A DNA stretch of 15,768 bases from JAQGMO01 sp050954505 (GCA_050954505.1 JBPBPY010000427.1:1-15768), one strand, 5' to 3'; positions 1 to 7,957 are shown, counted from the first letter of the stretch. The notes: generated from the sequence alone by a model not told the origin. Numbers and translations are program-made.

Positions 1-177
1 CTTCGGCACGATCTCGCCGCCGTGGCCGTAGATGACGCACAGCGAAGTCGGCTGCAGCATGCGCGCAGTGTCGATTACATGAGTAAGCAGGGGTTTGCCT
101 GCAAGAGGATGCAAGACTTTCGGGAGCGCGGATTGCATGCGCTTGCCCATTCCGGCAGCAAGAATGACGATATTCAT
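1..177 (-). CDS. glmU: GlmU N-terminus (partial): UDP-GlcNAc pyrophosphorylase / glucosamine-1-P acetyltransferase
   Basis: The reverse strand from the ATG at 177-175 reads 59 codons to the window edge. It begins MNIVILAAGMGKRM, followed by a segment containing LPKVLHPLAGKPLL. This is the nucleotidyltransferase signature of the N-terminal uridylyltransferase domain of GlmU (G-x-G-x-R-M with the downstream Lys). GlmU is a cytoplasmic bifunctional enzyme that acetylates glucosamine-1-phosphate and couples it to UTP, giving UDP-GlcNAc for peptidoglycan and lipopolysaccharide. The C-terminal left-handed beta-helix acetyltransferase domain lies outside the window, so the bifunctional assignment is inferred from the family; a stand-alone NDP-sugar pyrophosphorylase is less likely because LPKVLHPLAGKPLL is typical of GlmU. 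It is divergent from the lipoprotein gene, with only 15 bp between the two start codons. Confidence 0.93.
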   Translation of the reverse strand, partial: MNIVILAAGMGKRMQSALPKVLHPLAGKPLLTHVIDTARMLQPTSLCVIYGHGGEIVPK

Positions 178-192
178 AGGCGAGATCTAGAA

Positions 193-1089
193 ATGATGCG
201 AAATCTTATCATGCGGTCAGGGCGGAACTTCTGCACCTGGATCAGTATATTTGTACTCGGCGCGCTGCTGGCCGGGTGTGGCGCAGCCCGGCTTGGTTAC
301 AGCAATGGTGAAACCATATCTTATTTTTGGCTGGATAACTACGTCGATTTCGATGCTGAACAAAAACCGTGGGTGAAAAAAGAGATCGACAGCCTGTTTG
401 CCTGGCATCGCCAGACCCAGCTCAAGGACTATGTGCAGGTGCTCACACGCCTGCAAAAACAGGTCATGGCACCGGTGAGCGAAGCCCAGCTGCTGGCCAA
501 TGAAGACGAGCTCAAGAAAAAGCTGCTGGTCATGACCGACAAGGCAGCGCCGTCGATCGCCATGCTGGCGATGTCGATGAAGCCGGCGCAGATCGCCCAC
601 ATGCAGGAAAAATTCGACGCCAACAATGACAAATACCGCAAGGAATTCCTGCGCGGCGACGTCGAGAAGCGCCAGGCCTATCGTTTGAAAAAGACCATGA
701 GCCAGGCTGAATACTGGTTTGGCAGCTTCAGCTCGGCCCAGGAAGCGCAAATCAAGGCGGCGTCGTATGCCCGGCCATTGAACAACGAACTGCTGCTGGC
801 CTCACGCCTGGCACGCCAGGCCCAGATCCTGGCCATCATCAAGAAGGTCGAAGCGGAGAAGTTGAACAAGGAAGCCACGGCGGCACTGATCAGGAACTTT
901 GCCACTGACGTCATCGAGAAGCAGGCGACGCCGGAACAAAAAGCCTTCTTTGATGGTTATGATCCGGTCGAACGCAAGATGATCGCGCTGATCTTCAATA
1001 TCACCACGCCTGAGCAAAAGCAGCATTTTGTGCAAACGCTCCAGCAATGGATCGATGACTTCAACAAGCTGTCGGCCAAGGCTGCCTGA
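193..1089 (+). CDS. DUF6279-like lipoprotein
   Basis: A 298-residue protein. The N-terminus has Arg residues, a hydrophobic run (WISIFVLGALLAGC) and a lipobox LLAGC with the lipidated Cys at residue 29, so it is predicted to be a lipid-anchored envelope protein processed by signal peptidase II. The segment after the lipobox (ARLGYSN, then YFWLDNYVDFD) and the long charged helical body match what I remember of the DUF6279 family of putative proteobacterial lipoproteins, whose function is unknown. The reading frame stays open upstream to 22, but that part lies over glmU on the other strand and would bury the signal peptide, so I chose the ATG at 193 (a GGCGAG lies about 8 nt upstream); ATGs at 196 and 211 are alternatives. 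The last 29 bases, including the stop, form the first copy of the 35-bp tandem repeat that continues downstream. Confidence 0.82.
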   Translation: MMRNLIMRSGRNFCTWISIFVLGALLAGCGAARLGYSNGETISYFWLDNYVDFDAEQKPWVKKEIDSLFAWHRQTQLKDYVQVLTRLQKQVMAPVSEAQLLANEDELKKKLLVMTDKAAPSIAMLAMSMKPAQIAHMQEKFDANNDKYRKEFLRGDVEKRQAYRLKKTMSQAEYWFGSFSSAQEAQIKAASYARPLNNELLLASRLARQAQILAIIKKVEAEKLNKEATAALIRNFATDVIEKQATPEQKAFFDGYDPVERKMIALIFNITTPEQKQHFVQTLQQWIDDFNKLSAKAA

Positions 1090-1235
1090 GACGGCTCGAC
1101 AAGCTCTGGGCCGAGGCAGCCTGATATGGCTCGACAAGCTCTGGGCCGAGGCAGCCTGATATGGCTCGATCAACCCTCGGCCGAGGCTGCCTGATACTTC
1201 CCGAAAAGTTCCCGGCCAAGGGTGCCTGATATGGC
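1061..1235. repeat. 35-bp tandem repeat, five copies, starting inside the lipoprotein gene
   Basis: Five units start at 1061, 1096, 1131, 1166 and 1201, an exact 35-bp period. The core is TCGACAAGCT followed by (t/c)(t/g/c)GGCCGAGGC and a GCCTGATATGGC tail. The second and third units are nearly identical, the fourth and fifth are more diverged, and only the ATGGC tail persists at 1231-1235. The first unit is the true gene end: it encodes the last residues AKAA and the stop codon, so each later unit carries a copy of that stop. The array fills most of the gap between two convergent genes. Because 35 is not a multiple of 3, the array is not periodic as protein. Confidence 0.9.
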
Positions 1236-1283
1236 ACGGCCGGGCAGCCGTTTGCTTGGCGCCGTGCTGCTCAGGTTGCCGGC

Positions 1284-2210
1284 TCAGCTTCCGGTTGCCA
1301 CCGGCGCATCCGGCTGTGCACACCACTCGCTCCACGACCCCGGGTACAAGGCCGCGCCTTCGAGGCCGGCGATCTCCATTGCCAGCAGGTTGTGGCAAGC
1401 CGTCACGCCCGAGCCGCACTGGCTGATGATTTCATCGGGTACGGCGTCGCCAATCAGGTCCAGGAATTCATTGTGCAGCTGCGCTGCCGGCTTGAAGTGG
1501 CCGCTGGCAGTCAGGTTGTCCTTGAAGAAACGATTGATGGCCTTCGGGATATGTCCGCCAATCGGGTCGATGGTTTCGTTCTCGCCGCGAAAACGGTCGG
1601 GACTGCGGGCATCCACCACCTGGCGCTGGGCGCTGTGGATGTTGGCCAGCACCTCGGCATAACTGACGGTGCGCGCCAGCGCCGGGCGCAGGGTGAAATT
1701 GCCTGCAGCCAACACCACTGGCTTGTCTGCCGACAGTTCATGGCCGGCCGCCGTCCAGGCTTGCTGGCCGCCATCGAGTACGCAGACATTTTCATGGCCG
1801 GCCCAACGCGCCATCCACCACAAGCGTGATGCATACATGGAACCACTGGCATCGTAGGCGACGATCAGCGTGTCGTCGTTGACGCCAAATGCCGCCATGG
1901 CAGCGGCAAATGTTTCCCGCGTCGGCAGCGGATGGCGTCCGTTGCTGCCGGTCTTGGTGGTACTGAGTACCGTATCGAGGTGCAGGTATATTGCGCCCGT
2001 CAGGTGGCCGCTGGCGTAGTTGCGCTCGCCCAGTGCGGCATCGGCCAGGTCAAAGCTGCAGTCGAACACGACCACGTCAGTCATGGTATCGAGCAGCAAT
2101 GCAGAGAGCGCCTCGGCACTGATGATGGGCGATTTCAGGTGCGGGAAAAAACTCGATGTGACGGCAGGTTTGGACATGGGACGAAAGGACTCTGGTGATC
2201 GACTTGCCAT
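1284..2210 (-). CDS. sseA: 3-mercaptopyruvate sulfurtransferase (two-domain rhodanese)
   Basis: 308 residues, two rhodanese domains. It transfers sulfur from 3-mercaptopyruvate (or thiosulfate) to an acceptor through a cysteine persulfide, in the cytoplasm. The C-terminal domain holds the active-site loop CGSGVTA with Cys at residue 265. CG(S/T)GV is the mercaptopyruvate type, as opposed to CRKGV of thiosulfate rhodaneses. At the equivalent place in the N-terminal domain (YDASGSMYASRLWW, about 119-132) there is Asp instead of Cys, as expected for the inactive structural domain. The GSNGRHPLP and VVDARSPDRFRGE segments fit the family. The start is uncertain: the ATG at 2210 gives the full frame, and an in-frame ATG at 2177 (MSKPAVT) would shorten it by 11 residues; neither has a strong ribosome site. 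It is convergent with the lipoprotein gene, with the repeat array between, and divergent from the F-box-like gene cluster. Confidence 0.9.
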   Translation of the reverse strand: MASRSPESFRPMSKPAVTSSFFPHLKSPIISAEALSALLLDTMTDVVVFDCSFDLADAALGERNYASGHLTGAIYLHLDTVLSTTKTGSNGRHPLPTRETFAAAMAAFGVNDDTLIVAYDASGSMYASRLWWMARWAGHENVCVLDGGQQAWTAAGHELSADKPVVLAAGNFTLRPALARTVSYAEVLANIHSAQRQVVDARSPDRFRGENETIDPIGGHIPKAINRFFKDNLTASGHFKPAAQLHNEFLDLIGDAVPDEIISQCGSGVTACHNLLAMEIAGLEGAALYPGSWSEWCAQPDAPVATGS

Positions 2211-2452
2211 CGTAGCCCGATTGAAATGGGATTACAAGCCGGCCCCGCTGCCGCAAATGCCCTGTTCATGCATCCAAAGCCGCATCCACGGCACTGCTGC
2301 CGGCCCCAGCCGTGTTTGCTGGTGTTTGGAACTATGTCCGTTGTCGGTGCCACGTATGCCCACATCGGGAAAAACTTGTCATTTATGCCATTTTCTCAAG
2401 GCGCGATGCAGTTTCCCGATCAATTTCCTTACTGGATGCATACAAGATCATC

Positions 2453-3841
2453 ATGGTCACACCGATTCAACGAGCCAACCTCATGCCAGCGATGCCGGCA
2501 GCTTTGCCAGCGCGGCAAGCCGGGGCCATCGATGCGCATGCCACAGCGTCATCGCCAGCCATGGCTGGATTTCAGCCCCAGCCTGTGCATCATCATGAGA
2601 ATACCCGTGCACGTGCCATGCTGGCAATTGCCGCGGCCGACGCCACACAGCATGTGCGCCCCGCAGCAGAACTGCAAGCAACCGGCGCATCCGCCAGGCT
2701 GCCGGACCTGGCCGATGAATTGGTGCTGATGATCATGCAGCATGCTGGCGAAGCCGCAGCAAACCTGGCAGAGGCCGGCAAACGATACAGCAGCATGCTG
2801 GCCAACGATTTTCGCGAGATCCTTTTTCCTCATCGCGCAACCTGGGCAAGCGCGCTGCTGCAGGCGCTGCAACGAAGAATCGACAGTGAACCCGCCGAGC
2901 CGAGTGCGGCCGACGCGGCATTTGCCGGCAGCGCTGCGCCGGATGCGCTCACCGGTGGTGCGTCGGCCCGGCTGACATGCGGCATGATCCTTGCGCTGGT
3001 CGAGCAGGGTGAGCAGCATTTCACCGATGACAATCTGCCGCGCCTGAAATCGCTTGATGGCTTCAGGCAAGCCAAGGCGCACTACGCGTTCCTGGGCCAT
3101 CTCGGTGCCGGCAATGGCGCTTCGCTGTTCGATCAAACCACCTTCGACGAGCTTGGCGTGATTCGCTCGAATTCCAGGCTGCTGCCCATTGGTGGATTTT
3201 CCCGGTCAGTACCGCAACATGCCGGCAGAGTGCGTTATGGCCTGCTGCGCTTTCTCAACGCACTCAGCGCCAGCCGGCTGCCTTTCAGCGTGCCAGGGAC
3301 GCCGGCGCGCAGCATGGCGCTTGCCACGACACAAGCAGCCTACGAGCTGGCTGATGAAGCATTCATGGCATTCATCGAACAGCCTGGCAGCCCGTGGTTC
3401 GAGCCAGGCTATCCACAACAGAACACCCGTGCGGCCATTGCCTTGCGCAATCCACGTATCAATGACTGGATCCTTCGGCCAGGCAGTACCTGGGTTGCCA
3501 GTGGCGCTGCAGAGCTTGCTGCAACGGTGGCGGCATTCGAACTCGGCAACGAGGCATTGACTGCCTGGATCATCAAGGAGGACAGCCCTTGGATGGCGAT
3601 GCAAGCCAACAGCCCAACGCGCGATCCGCTGCAGGACAGCTATACGGTGCGCGTTGTCACTCTGGGAGATGCGCAACTGACGCAATGGCTGCTGGCCGAC
3701 GACAGCCCGTGGCCACACATGTCGCAGGACACCCAGCGTGAAACCACGAGCCTGTTTGAACACCGCAACGAATTATTGACGCGCATGGTAATGCGCAACA
3801 CGACCGCCGATGGCTTCCAGCCACCCCTTGGCCTGAACTGA
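2453..3841 (+). CDS. F-box-like SPW-repeat protein, paralogue 1
   Basis: I do not recognise a named family. With the ATG at 2453 (MVTPIQRANLM) the protein has 462 residues; the frame is open back to 2312, but those codons do not resemble the Ala/Pro-rich start of the paralogues. Residues 1-80 are Ala/Pro/His-rich and probably disordered. Residues about 83-124 (LPDLADELVLMIMQHA, then AGKRYSSML and FREILFP) look like an F-box: LP-x-EL-x2-I-M, then a small helix with K/N-R-Y. Residues 175-215 (LALVEQG, HFTDDNLPRL) and about 260-275 (RYGLLRFLNAL) are shared with the two genes downstream. Four C-terminal units end in GSPW, GSTW, DSPW and DSPW at about 312-315, 344-347, 377-380 and 417-420, spaced 32-40 residues. 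No signal peptide or membrane segment. The 242 bp upstream hold no convincing promoter. Function unknown; F-box similarity suggests protein binding. Confidence 0.75.
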   Translation: MVTPIQRANLMPAMPAALPARQAGAIDAHATASSPAMAGFQPQPVHHHENTRARAMLAIAAADATQHVRPAAELQATGASARLPDLADELVLMIMQHAGEAAANLAEAGKRYSSMLANDFREILFPHRATWASALLQALQRRIDSEPAEPSAADAAFAGSAAPDALTGGASARLTCGMILALVEQGEQHFTDDNLPRLKSLDGFRQAKAHYAFLGHLGAGNGASLFDQTTFDELGVIRSNSRLLPIGGFSRSVPQHAGRVRYGLLRFLNALSASRLPFSVPGTPARSMALATTQAAYELADEAFMAFIEQPGSPWFEPGYPQQNTRAAIALRNPRINDWILRPGSTWVASGAAELAATVAAFELGNEALTAWIIKEDSPWMAMQANSPTRDPLQDSYTVRVVTLGDAQLTQWLLADDSPWPHMSQDTQRETTSLFEHRNELLTRMVMRNTTADGFQPPLGLN

Positions 3842-3884
3842 GCGGTCCAGCATCGCCTGCCCATCCCATTCGAGACCCACGACC

Positions 3885-4928
3885 ATGGCCATGACCCGAC
3901 CACATTCCCCCGCCAGGCGCCCACTGGCGCCGCCGTCCTCGTTGCCGTTGCCACGGTTGTCGCCGCCGCCCGAGTCATCGTCGCCAGTGGTGCTGCATGG
4001 CGTTTGCGCACCCGCCGGCAGCACGGCGGTCGATGCCGCGCTGCCTGTGGTGGTGGCTGACAATGTGGCGCCGAAGCCGGCCAGGATTTCACGCGACAAC
4101 CCGCGCGCCAGGGCCGGGTTGACCGACTGGAAACCGGAATCGCCGACGCCACCGCAGGCCCATGCCGGCGACCTGTCTGCCTTGGCAGCGGAGCTGAAGA
4201 TTCAGTTCATGCAGATGGACCGCAGAGGTGCAGCGATGCTGTCATGCACCAGCCACCGCTGGCACGAGTTCTTGCGCGACAACATCATGCAGATTCGCTA
4301 TCCCAACGGAGTCAACTGGTCTGCCAGCCTGCTGCAGGACTTGAATCGCATCAAGAGCATGGACCAGGCCATGCTCGAGGCCCTCGACATTCCATCCGAT
4401 CCCGATTGGTACGACAGTCCCCGGGCATTGATCGAGTCGATTTGCGACCGCTTGGCGCTGCTGGTTGGCCAAGGCGCTTCGCACTTCACGCCGGAAAACC
4501 AGGCGTTGCTCAGCACTGCGCAGGGCAACCGCCATGCGATGGCCCAGCACGACTTCCTGCGCGCTTACGGCAGCACAGGGGGCAGCGTCATTCTGCGCGA
4601 TGCCATGCCCTGCGAGTTGTTCTGTGCTTTTCGTCACTGCGCCTGGGTGCAGTATGTGGAACAGGGCCAGACCAGCGGTGCGCATGTCGAGCGCGCCCGC
4701 TATGGCTTGCTCGGATTTCTCAATGCACTGTTGTCGCAGCCAAGACCGCCCGGCGCCCCGGCCGCCCAATATGCGCACTTCGTCGACACGCTGCGTGCCT
4801 ATGAAGTGGCCAATCCAGCCTTGACTGCATTGCTCGACCAGCCCGACAGCCCCTGGTACCAGAGCGATTATCCGCGCGCCCAGGCAATCGAGGCAGCAAG
4901 CCTCGACAACCGCATGGCCCGCCCATGA
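3885..4928 (+). CDS. F-box-like SPW-repeat protein, paralogue 2 (short)
   Basis: 347 residues, starting 43 bp after paralogue 1. Residues 1-95 are extremely Pro/Ser/Ala-rich. The segment at about 97-140 (LSALAAELKIQFMQM, then CTSHRWHEFLRDNIMQIRYP) aligns with the F-box-like region of the neighbours but lacks the LP dipeptide, so it looks degenerate. The middle region is conserved: LALLVGQGASHFTPENQ (190-206) and ARYGLLGFLNALL (271-283), then AYEVANPALTALLDQPDSPW ending at 324. The protein stops about 23 residues after this first SPW, whereas paralogues 1 and 3 continue with further units, so it is C-terminally short. Its stop shares bases with the ATG of paralogue 3 (ATGA at 4925-4928), which implies translational coupling. 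The start could also be the ATG at 3891. Function unknown. Confidence 0.72.
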   Translation: MAMTRPHSPARRPLAPPSSLPLPRLSPPPESSSPVVLHGVCAPAGSTAVDAALPVVVADNVAPKPARISRDNPRARAGLTDWKPESPTPPQAHAGDLSALAAELKIQFMQMDRRGAAMLSCTSHRWHEFLRDNIMQIRYPNGVNWSASLLQDLNRIKSMDQAMLEALDIPSDPDWYDSPRALIESICDRLALLVGQGASHFTPENQALLSTAQGNRHAMAQHDFLRAYGSTGGSVILRDAMPCELFCAFRHCAWVQYVEQGQTSGAHVERARYGLLGFLNALLSQPRPPGAPAAQYAHFVDTLRAYEVANPALTALLDQPDSPWYQSDYPRAQAIEAASLDNRMARP

Positions 4929-7291
4929 CCCGGCCTGTACCGCGCGCCGGCATGCCCAATGCAGGCGCGCCGCAAACCGGCGCTGCTGCGCCAGCACCGG
5001 CAGTCAATACCATTGCGCCGGTTGCGGCCAGCGCAACGGCCACGCCAGCGCCAGTCAGTGCGCTGGCTGCACGGGCAAACTTCCTCGGCAGGATGGCGCG
5101 GTCGACTGCGCCGGCACGTCGGTTGCCGGCTGCGGCCGGTGAGCCGGCATTGCGCCTGGTCCAATCGGCATCAACCGCTGCTGCGCCGGATTTGCCTGCG
5201 CTGCATTCCGCACTGGCGGCGCGCACAGCGTCAGGGGAGGCCGGCCGCACCGTGCCCGGTGCGGCATATCGTGACATCAATGCGCTGCCCGAAGAACTGG
5301 TGCTGCAGATCATGCGCGAAGCGCATGTCGTTGCCAGCCGGCTGGGCCAGACTTGCAACCGTTATTACGACATCCTGGAGGGCAGTTTCAGGCAGATCCT
5401 GTTCCCACGTCTTCACGTCTGGACTGCCAATCTGCAGCAGGCGCTGCAGCATGTGCGCCTGCTGGATGATGCAGCGCTGGCAGGACTGGCACTGTTCGAC
5501 GTTGCCCAAGACCCGCTGGTGCGGCGTAGCGCCCTTGAAAACCTCTGCAACACGCTGGCGCTGGTGGTGGAAATGGGCAGCAGTCACTTCACGGCGGCGA
5601 ACCTGCCGCGCCTGCACACGGCAAGCGGGTTTGACGAGGCAGTGGCGCATTATGCTTTCCTGTACCGGTTTGGCGCCCAGGACGCTCTGGCGCCTGCCGC
5701 GGGCGTCGTGAATGACGCCCTGCTGTCGAAATTGCTGTGCGCCATTCCTGCCAGCGATTTTTCCACCAGGCTGGAACAGCAGGCGGCGTCCCAAGCGCAA
5801 ATCAAGCGCGCACTGGACGGTTTGCTCGGTTTGCTCGGCGCACAGGCATTCCATGAAGGCAGGCTGGAGTCGGCCGATGATGCCGTGCTGCTGCGGCAGA
5901 CACTGCAGGCCCATGAACTGGTCGATCCATCCATGACGGCACTGCTCAAACAGCCAGATGGCCCCTGGTTTGCAGCAGTGTATCCACGCGCGCATACGCT
6001 GCAGACCTTCGCTTTGGCCATGCCCGGTTTCAATGCATGGATGTTGCATGCGCATAGCCCGTGGCCCGGCCTGGACCCGGTCCAGCGCCTGTGCACCATC
6101 GACCTCGCAGCGCTCGGCCACCACGAACTTGGCGCCTGGCTGTTGCAAGCGCACTCGCCCTGGTGCGCGATGACTGCGCAACAGATGGGCCGCACGCTGG
6201 CCGCGCTCGATATCAACCTGGCAGCGCTGGCACCGGTATTGACTGGCCAGCATGCGCTCTGGCGCGCCATGCTCGACGAGACCGCCAGCCACCAGCACGG
6301 CTTCTGGGAAGAAGACCAGCGGCTTGCGGCATTGACACCTGCACAGCGCAGCCGCTTCACGCATCCGGTCAACCGGGCCTGGCAGGGTGTCGATCTGCTG
6401 GCCTTGCAAGCACAAACGGTGGGCCAGGCGCTGGCCGCGATAACCGCGCACCAGCAGACCTTCTCACCGGCTTTGCACGAGAGTCTGATGCGGTTCGTAA
6501 TGATTCATCCGGGCATGTGGGACATCATCCATCCGGCACAGGAGACCGCGCTGGCACTTTCGGCCTTCAACCGCAAGGATGCGAATTTCTGCCGCAAGCG
6601 CGCGGCCCATCTGATCGCCTGTCTTGAAAGCGGCAACGCCCGCATCCTTGAATGGATGGTACAGAACGCCGCCACGCTGCCGGGCATGAACACCCAGCTG
6701 CAGGCATTGGCTCTCGCCGCGCAAAGCGGCAGCCAGGCGTTCATCGAACATGTGCTCGACCAGCGCCTGCCACTGGCCGACCGCTCCGAAAACCAGCTCG
6801 TCGCCTGCAAGGAAATTTTCTGCCGTGCCGGCACGGCGATGCTCGACAGGATCATGCGCGAACCGCAGCTGCTAGTGGGATTGCAGCCTGGCGATGTACC
6901 GATTGTGTTGAAGTTTGAAACGCTTGACCCGGCAATGATCGTCCATGTCCATTCCAGCCAGCCGCTACGCGCCAGTGCCGATCCAGGCGCTGCCCTGGAT
7001 GCACTCGACAACGCTGCGCTTGCCAGGTTCAGGCATGCAGCACAAGCGTTTGAACTGAACAACGATGTCTTGTCCGGTTATGTCCTTGACGGCGAGCGCA
7101 CCTGGAGCCGCATGAGTGCAGCGCAAATGGCGCAGACCGTCCGCGCCTTCGCCATCGGCAATGCCGGCTTGACCAGGCAGATCCGCGTCAATCGGGAAGG
7201 CAAGCGCCTGCACCAGGTCAGCGCGGATGAAATGCGCGAGCGCAATGACCAGTGGGAAAACGCGGCACGCCTGGCGCACCACAAGCCCTGA
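4925..7291 (+). CDS. F-box-like SPW-repeat protein, paralogue 3 (long)
   Basis: 788 residues, the longest of three tandem paralogues; its ATG overlaps the preceding stop (ATGA), which fixes the start. Residues 1-115 are Ala/Pro-rich and probably disordered. Residues 119-161 (NALPEELVLQIMREA, then LGQTCNRYYDILEGSFRQI) are the clearest F-box-like segment in the window. The shared middle domain follows: LALVVEMGSSHFTAANLPRL (211-230), AHYAFLYRFG (241-250). SPW-type units end at 346-348 (GPW), 378-380 and 411-413. A long helical region at about 440-700 has no counterpart in the other two. The repeat reappears at about 705-752 (AFELNNDVLSGYVLDGERTW, then MAQTVRAFAIGNAGLTRQI). No transmembrane segment or known catalytic motif was seen. 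It ends 60 bp from the convergent rutF. Function unknown; a repeat-solenoid adaptor or secreted effector is possible. Confidence 0.75.
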   Translation: MTRPVPRAGMPNAGAPQTGAAAPAPAVNTIAPVAASATATPAPVSALAARANFLGRMARSTAPARRLPAAAGEPALRLVQSASTAAAPDLPALHSALAARTASGEAGRTVPGAAYRDINALPEELVLQIMREAHVVASRLGQTCNRYYDILEGSFRQILFPRLHVWTANLQQALQHVRLLDDAALAGLALFDVAQDPLVRRSALENLCNTLALVVEMGSSHFTAANLPRLHTASGFDEAVAHYAFLYRFGAQDALAPAAGVVNDALLSKLLCAIPASDFSTRLEQQAASQAQIKRALDGLLGLLGAQAFHEGRLESADDAVLLRQTLQAHELVDPSMTALLKQPDGPWFAAVYPRAHTLQTFALAMPGFNAWMLHAHSPWPGLDPVQRLCTIDLAALGHHELGAWLLQAHSPWCAMTAQQMGRTLAALDINLAALAPVLTGQHALWRAMLDETASHQHGFWEEDQRLAALTPAQRSRFTHPVNRAWQGVDLLALQAQTVGQALAAITAHQQTFSPALHESLMRFVMIHPGMWDIIHPAQETALALSAFNRKDANFCRKRAAHLIACLESGNARILEWMVQNAATLPGMNTQLQALALAAQSGSQAFIEHVLDQRLPLADRSENQLVACKEIFCRAGTAMLDRIMREPQLLVGLQPGDVPIVLKFETLDPAMIVHVHSSQPLRASADPGAALDALDNAALARFRHAAQAFELNNDVLSGYVLDGERTWSRMSAAQMAQTVRAFAIGNAGLTRQIRVNREGKRLHQVSADEMRERNDQWENAARLAHHKP

Positions 7292-7351
7292 GCCGGGGGC
7301 CGGGAACCCGCTTGGCGCTTTGCTGGACAGCGCGGGACCGATATGTGGATG

Positions 7352-7945
7352 TCAGCCTGGCAGGATTTCGTGGTAGCGGCGATCGAAATACACCAGGCCA
7401 TGGGCGGTGTCGCCGACATGAATGGCCTGCACTTCGCAAAACAGCACATCATGGCTGCCGACCTGCGCGCTGCTGGTAATGCGGCAATCGAAGGATGCCA
7501 CGGCATCGGCCAGCAGCGGCGAACCGGTCACGCCGGTTTGCCACGAGGCAGCCTGATAACGTTGTTCCATCGCTGTCTTGCCACCGAACAGGTTGGAGAG
7601 TTCCTGCTGGCCCGGGCCCAGCACATTGACGCACAGCACGCCATTGTCGCGTACTGCCTGGTACACCGATGCGTTGCGGTTCAGGCATACCAGCAGCGTC
7701 GGTGGTTCGTCGGTGACGCTGCACACCGCCGAGGCGGTGAACCCGGTCTTGCCGCTGGCGCCGTCACTGGTAATGATGTTGACGGCTGCAGCCAGGCGCG
7801 ACATGGCATGGCGGTATTCGAGTTTGCCCGGCAGGCCGCCGGCCTGGTCGCCATCGATGCCGGTGGCGGCGTTGGCCGCCAGGCTGGCAAGCGGGTCGGC
7901 AGATGCACTGGAACGGGAGTCGGCAGGTGAGGTGGTGATGGTCAT
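7352..7945 (-). CDS. rutF: RutF-type flavin reductase
   Basis: 197 residues as drawn. It is an FMN-binding flavin reductase of the RutF/HpaC split-barrel family: it uses NAD(P)H to reduce flavin, which the oxygenase RutA needs. Segments AAVNIITSDG, GFTASAVCSVTDEPPTLLVC, LSNLFGGKT, RYQAASWQTGVTG and VGSHDVLFCEV match the E. coli RutF sequence as I remember it. That protein has about 164 residues, and homology here begins near residue 40. The first ~38 residues (MTITTSPADSRSSASADP and onward) are low-complexity Ser/Ala, so either the protein has an N-terminal extension or translation starts later at a non-ATG codon; no good ribosome site precedes the ATG at 7945. It lies 12 bp after rutC and is the last gene of the rut group, convergent with the F-box-like cluster. 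Confidence 0.88.
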   Translation of the reverse strand: MTITTSPADSRSSASADPLASLAANAATGIDGDQAGGLPGKLEYRHAMSRLAAAVNIITSDGASGKTGFTASAVCSVTDEPPTLLVCLNRNASVYQAVRDNGVLCVNVLGPGQQELSNLFGGKTAMEQRYQAASWQTGVTGSPLLADAVASFDCRITSSAQVGSHDVLFCEVQAIHVGDTAHGLVYFDRRYHEILPG

Positions 7946-7957
7946 TGACCCATTATC

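Noticed and set aside
22..192. Upstream extension of the lipoprotein frame to 22
   Set aside because: It overlaps glmU codons on the other strand and would put 57 residues before a clear lipoprotein signal peptide.
1236..1251. ACGGC/GCCGT hairpin after the 35-bp repeats
   Set aside because: A 5-bp stem with almost no T-run; not a convincing terminator.
802..1419. Minus-strand 205-codon frame through the 35-bp repeats
   Set aside because: It is a shadow of the lipoprotein gene and repeat array; no family motif, and the repeat is out of phase with codons.
7315..7333. GCGCT/AGCGC hairpin between convergent paralogue 3 and rutF
   Set aside because: Only 5 bp with a 9-nt loop and no T-run; too weak to call a terminator.
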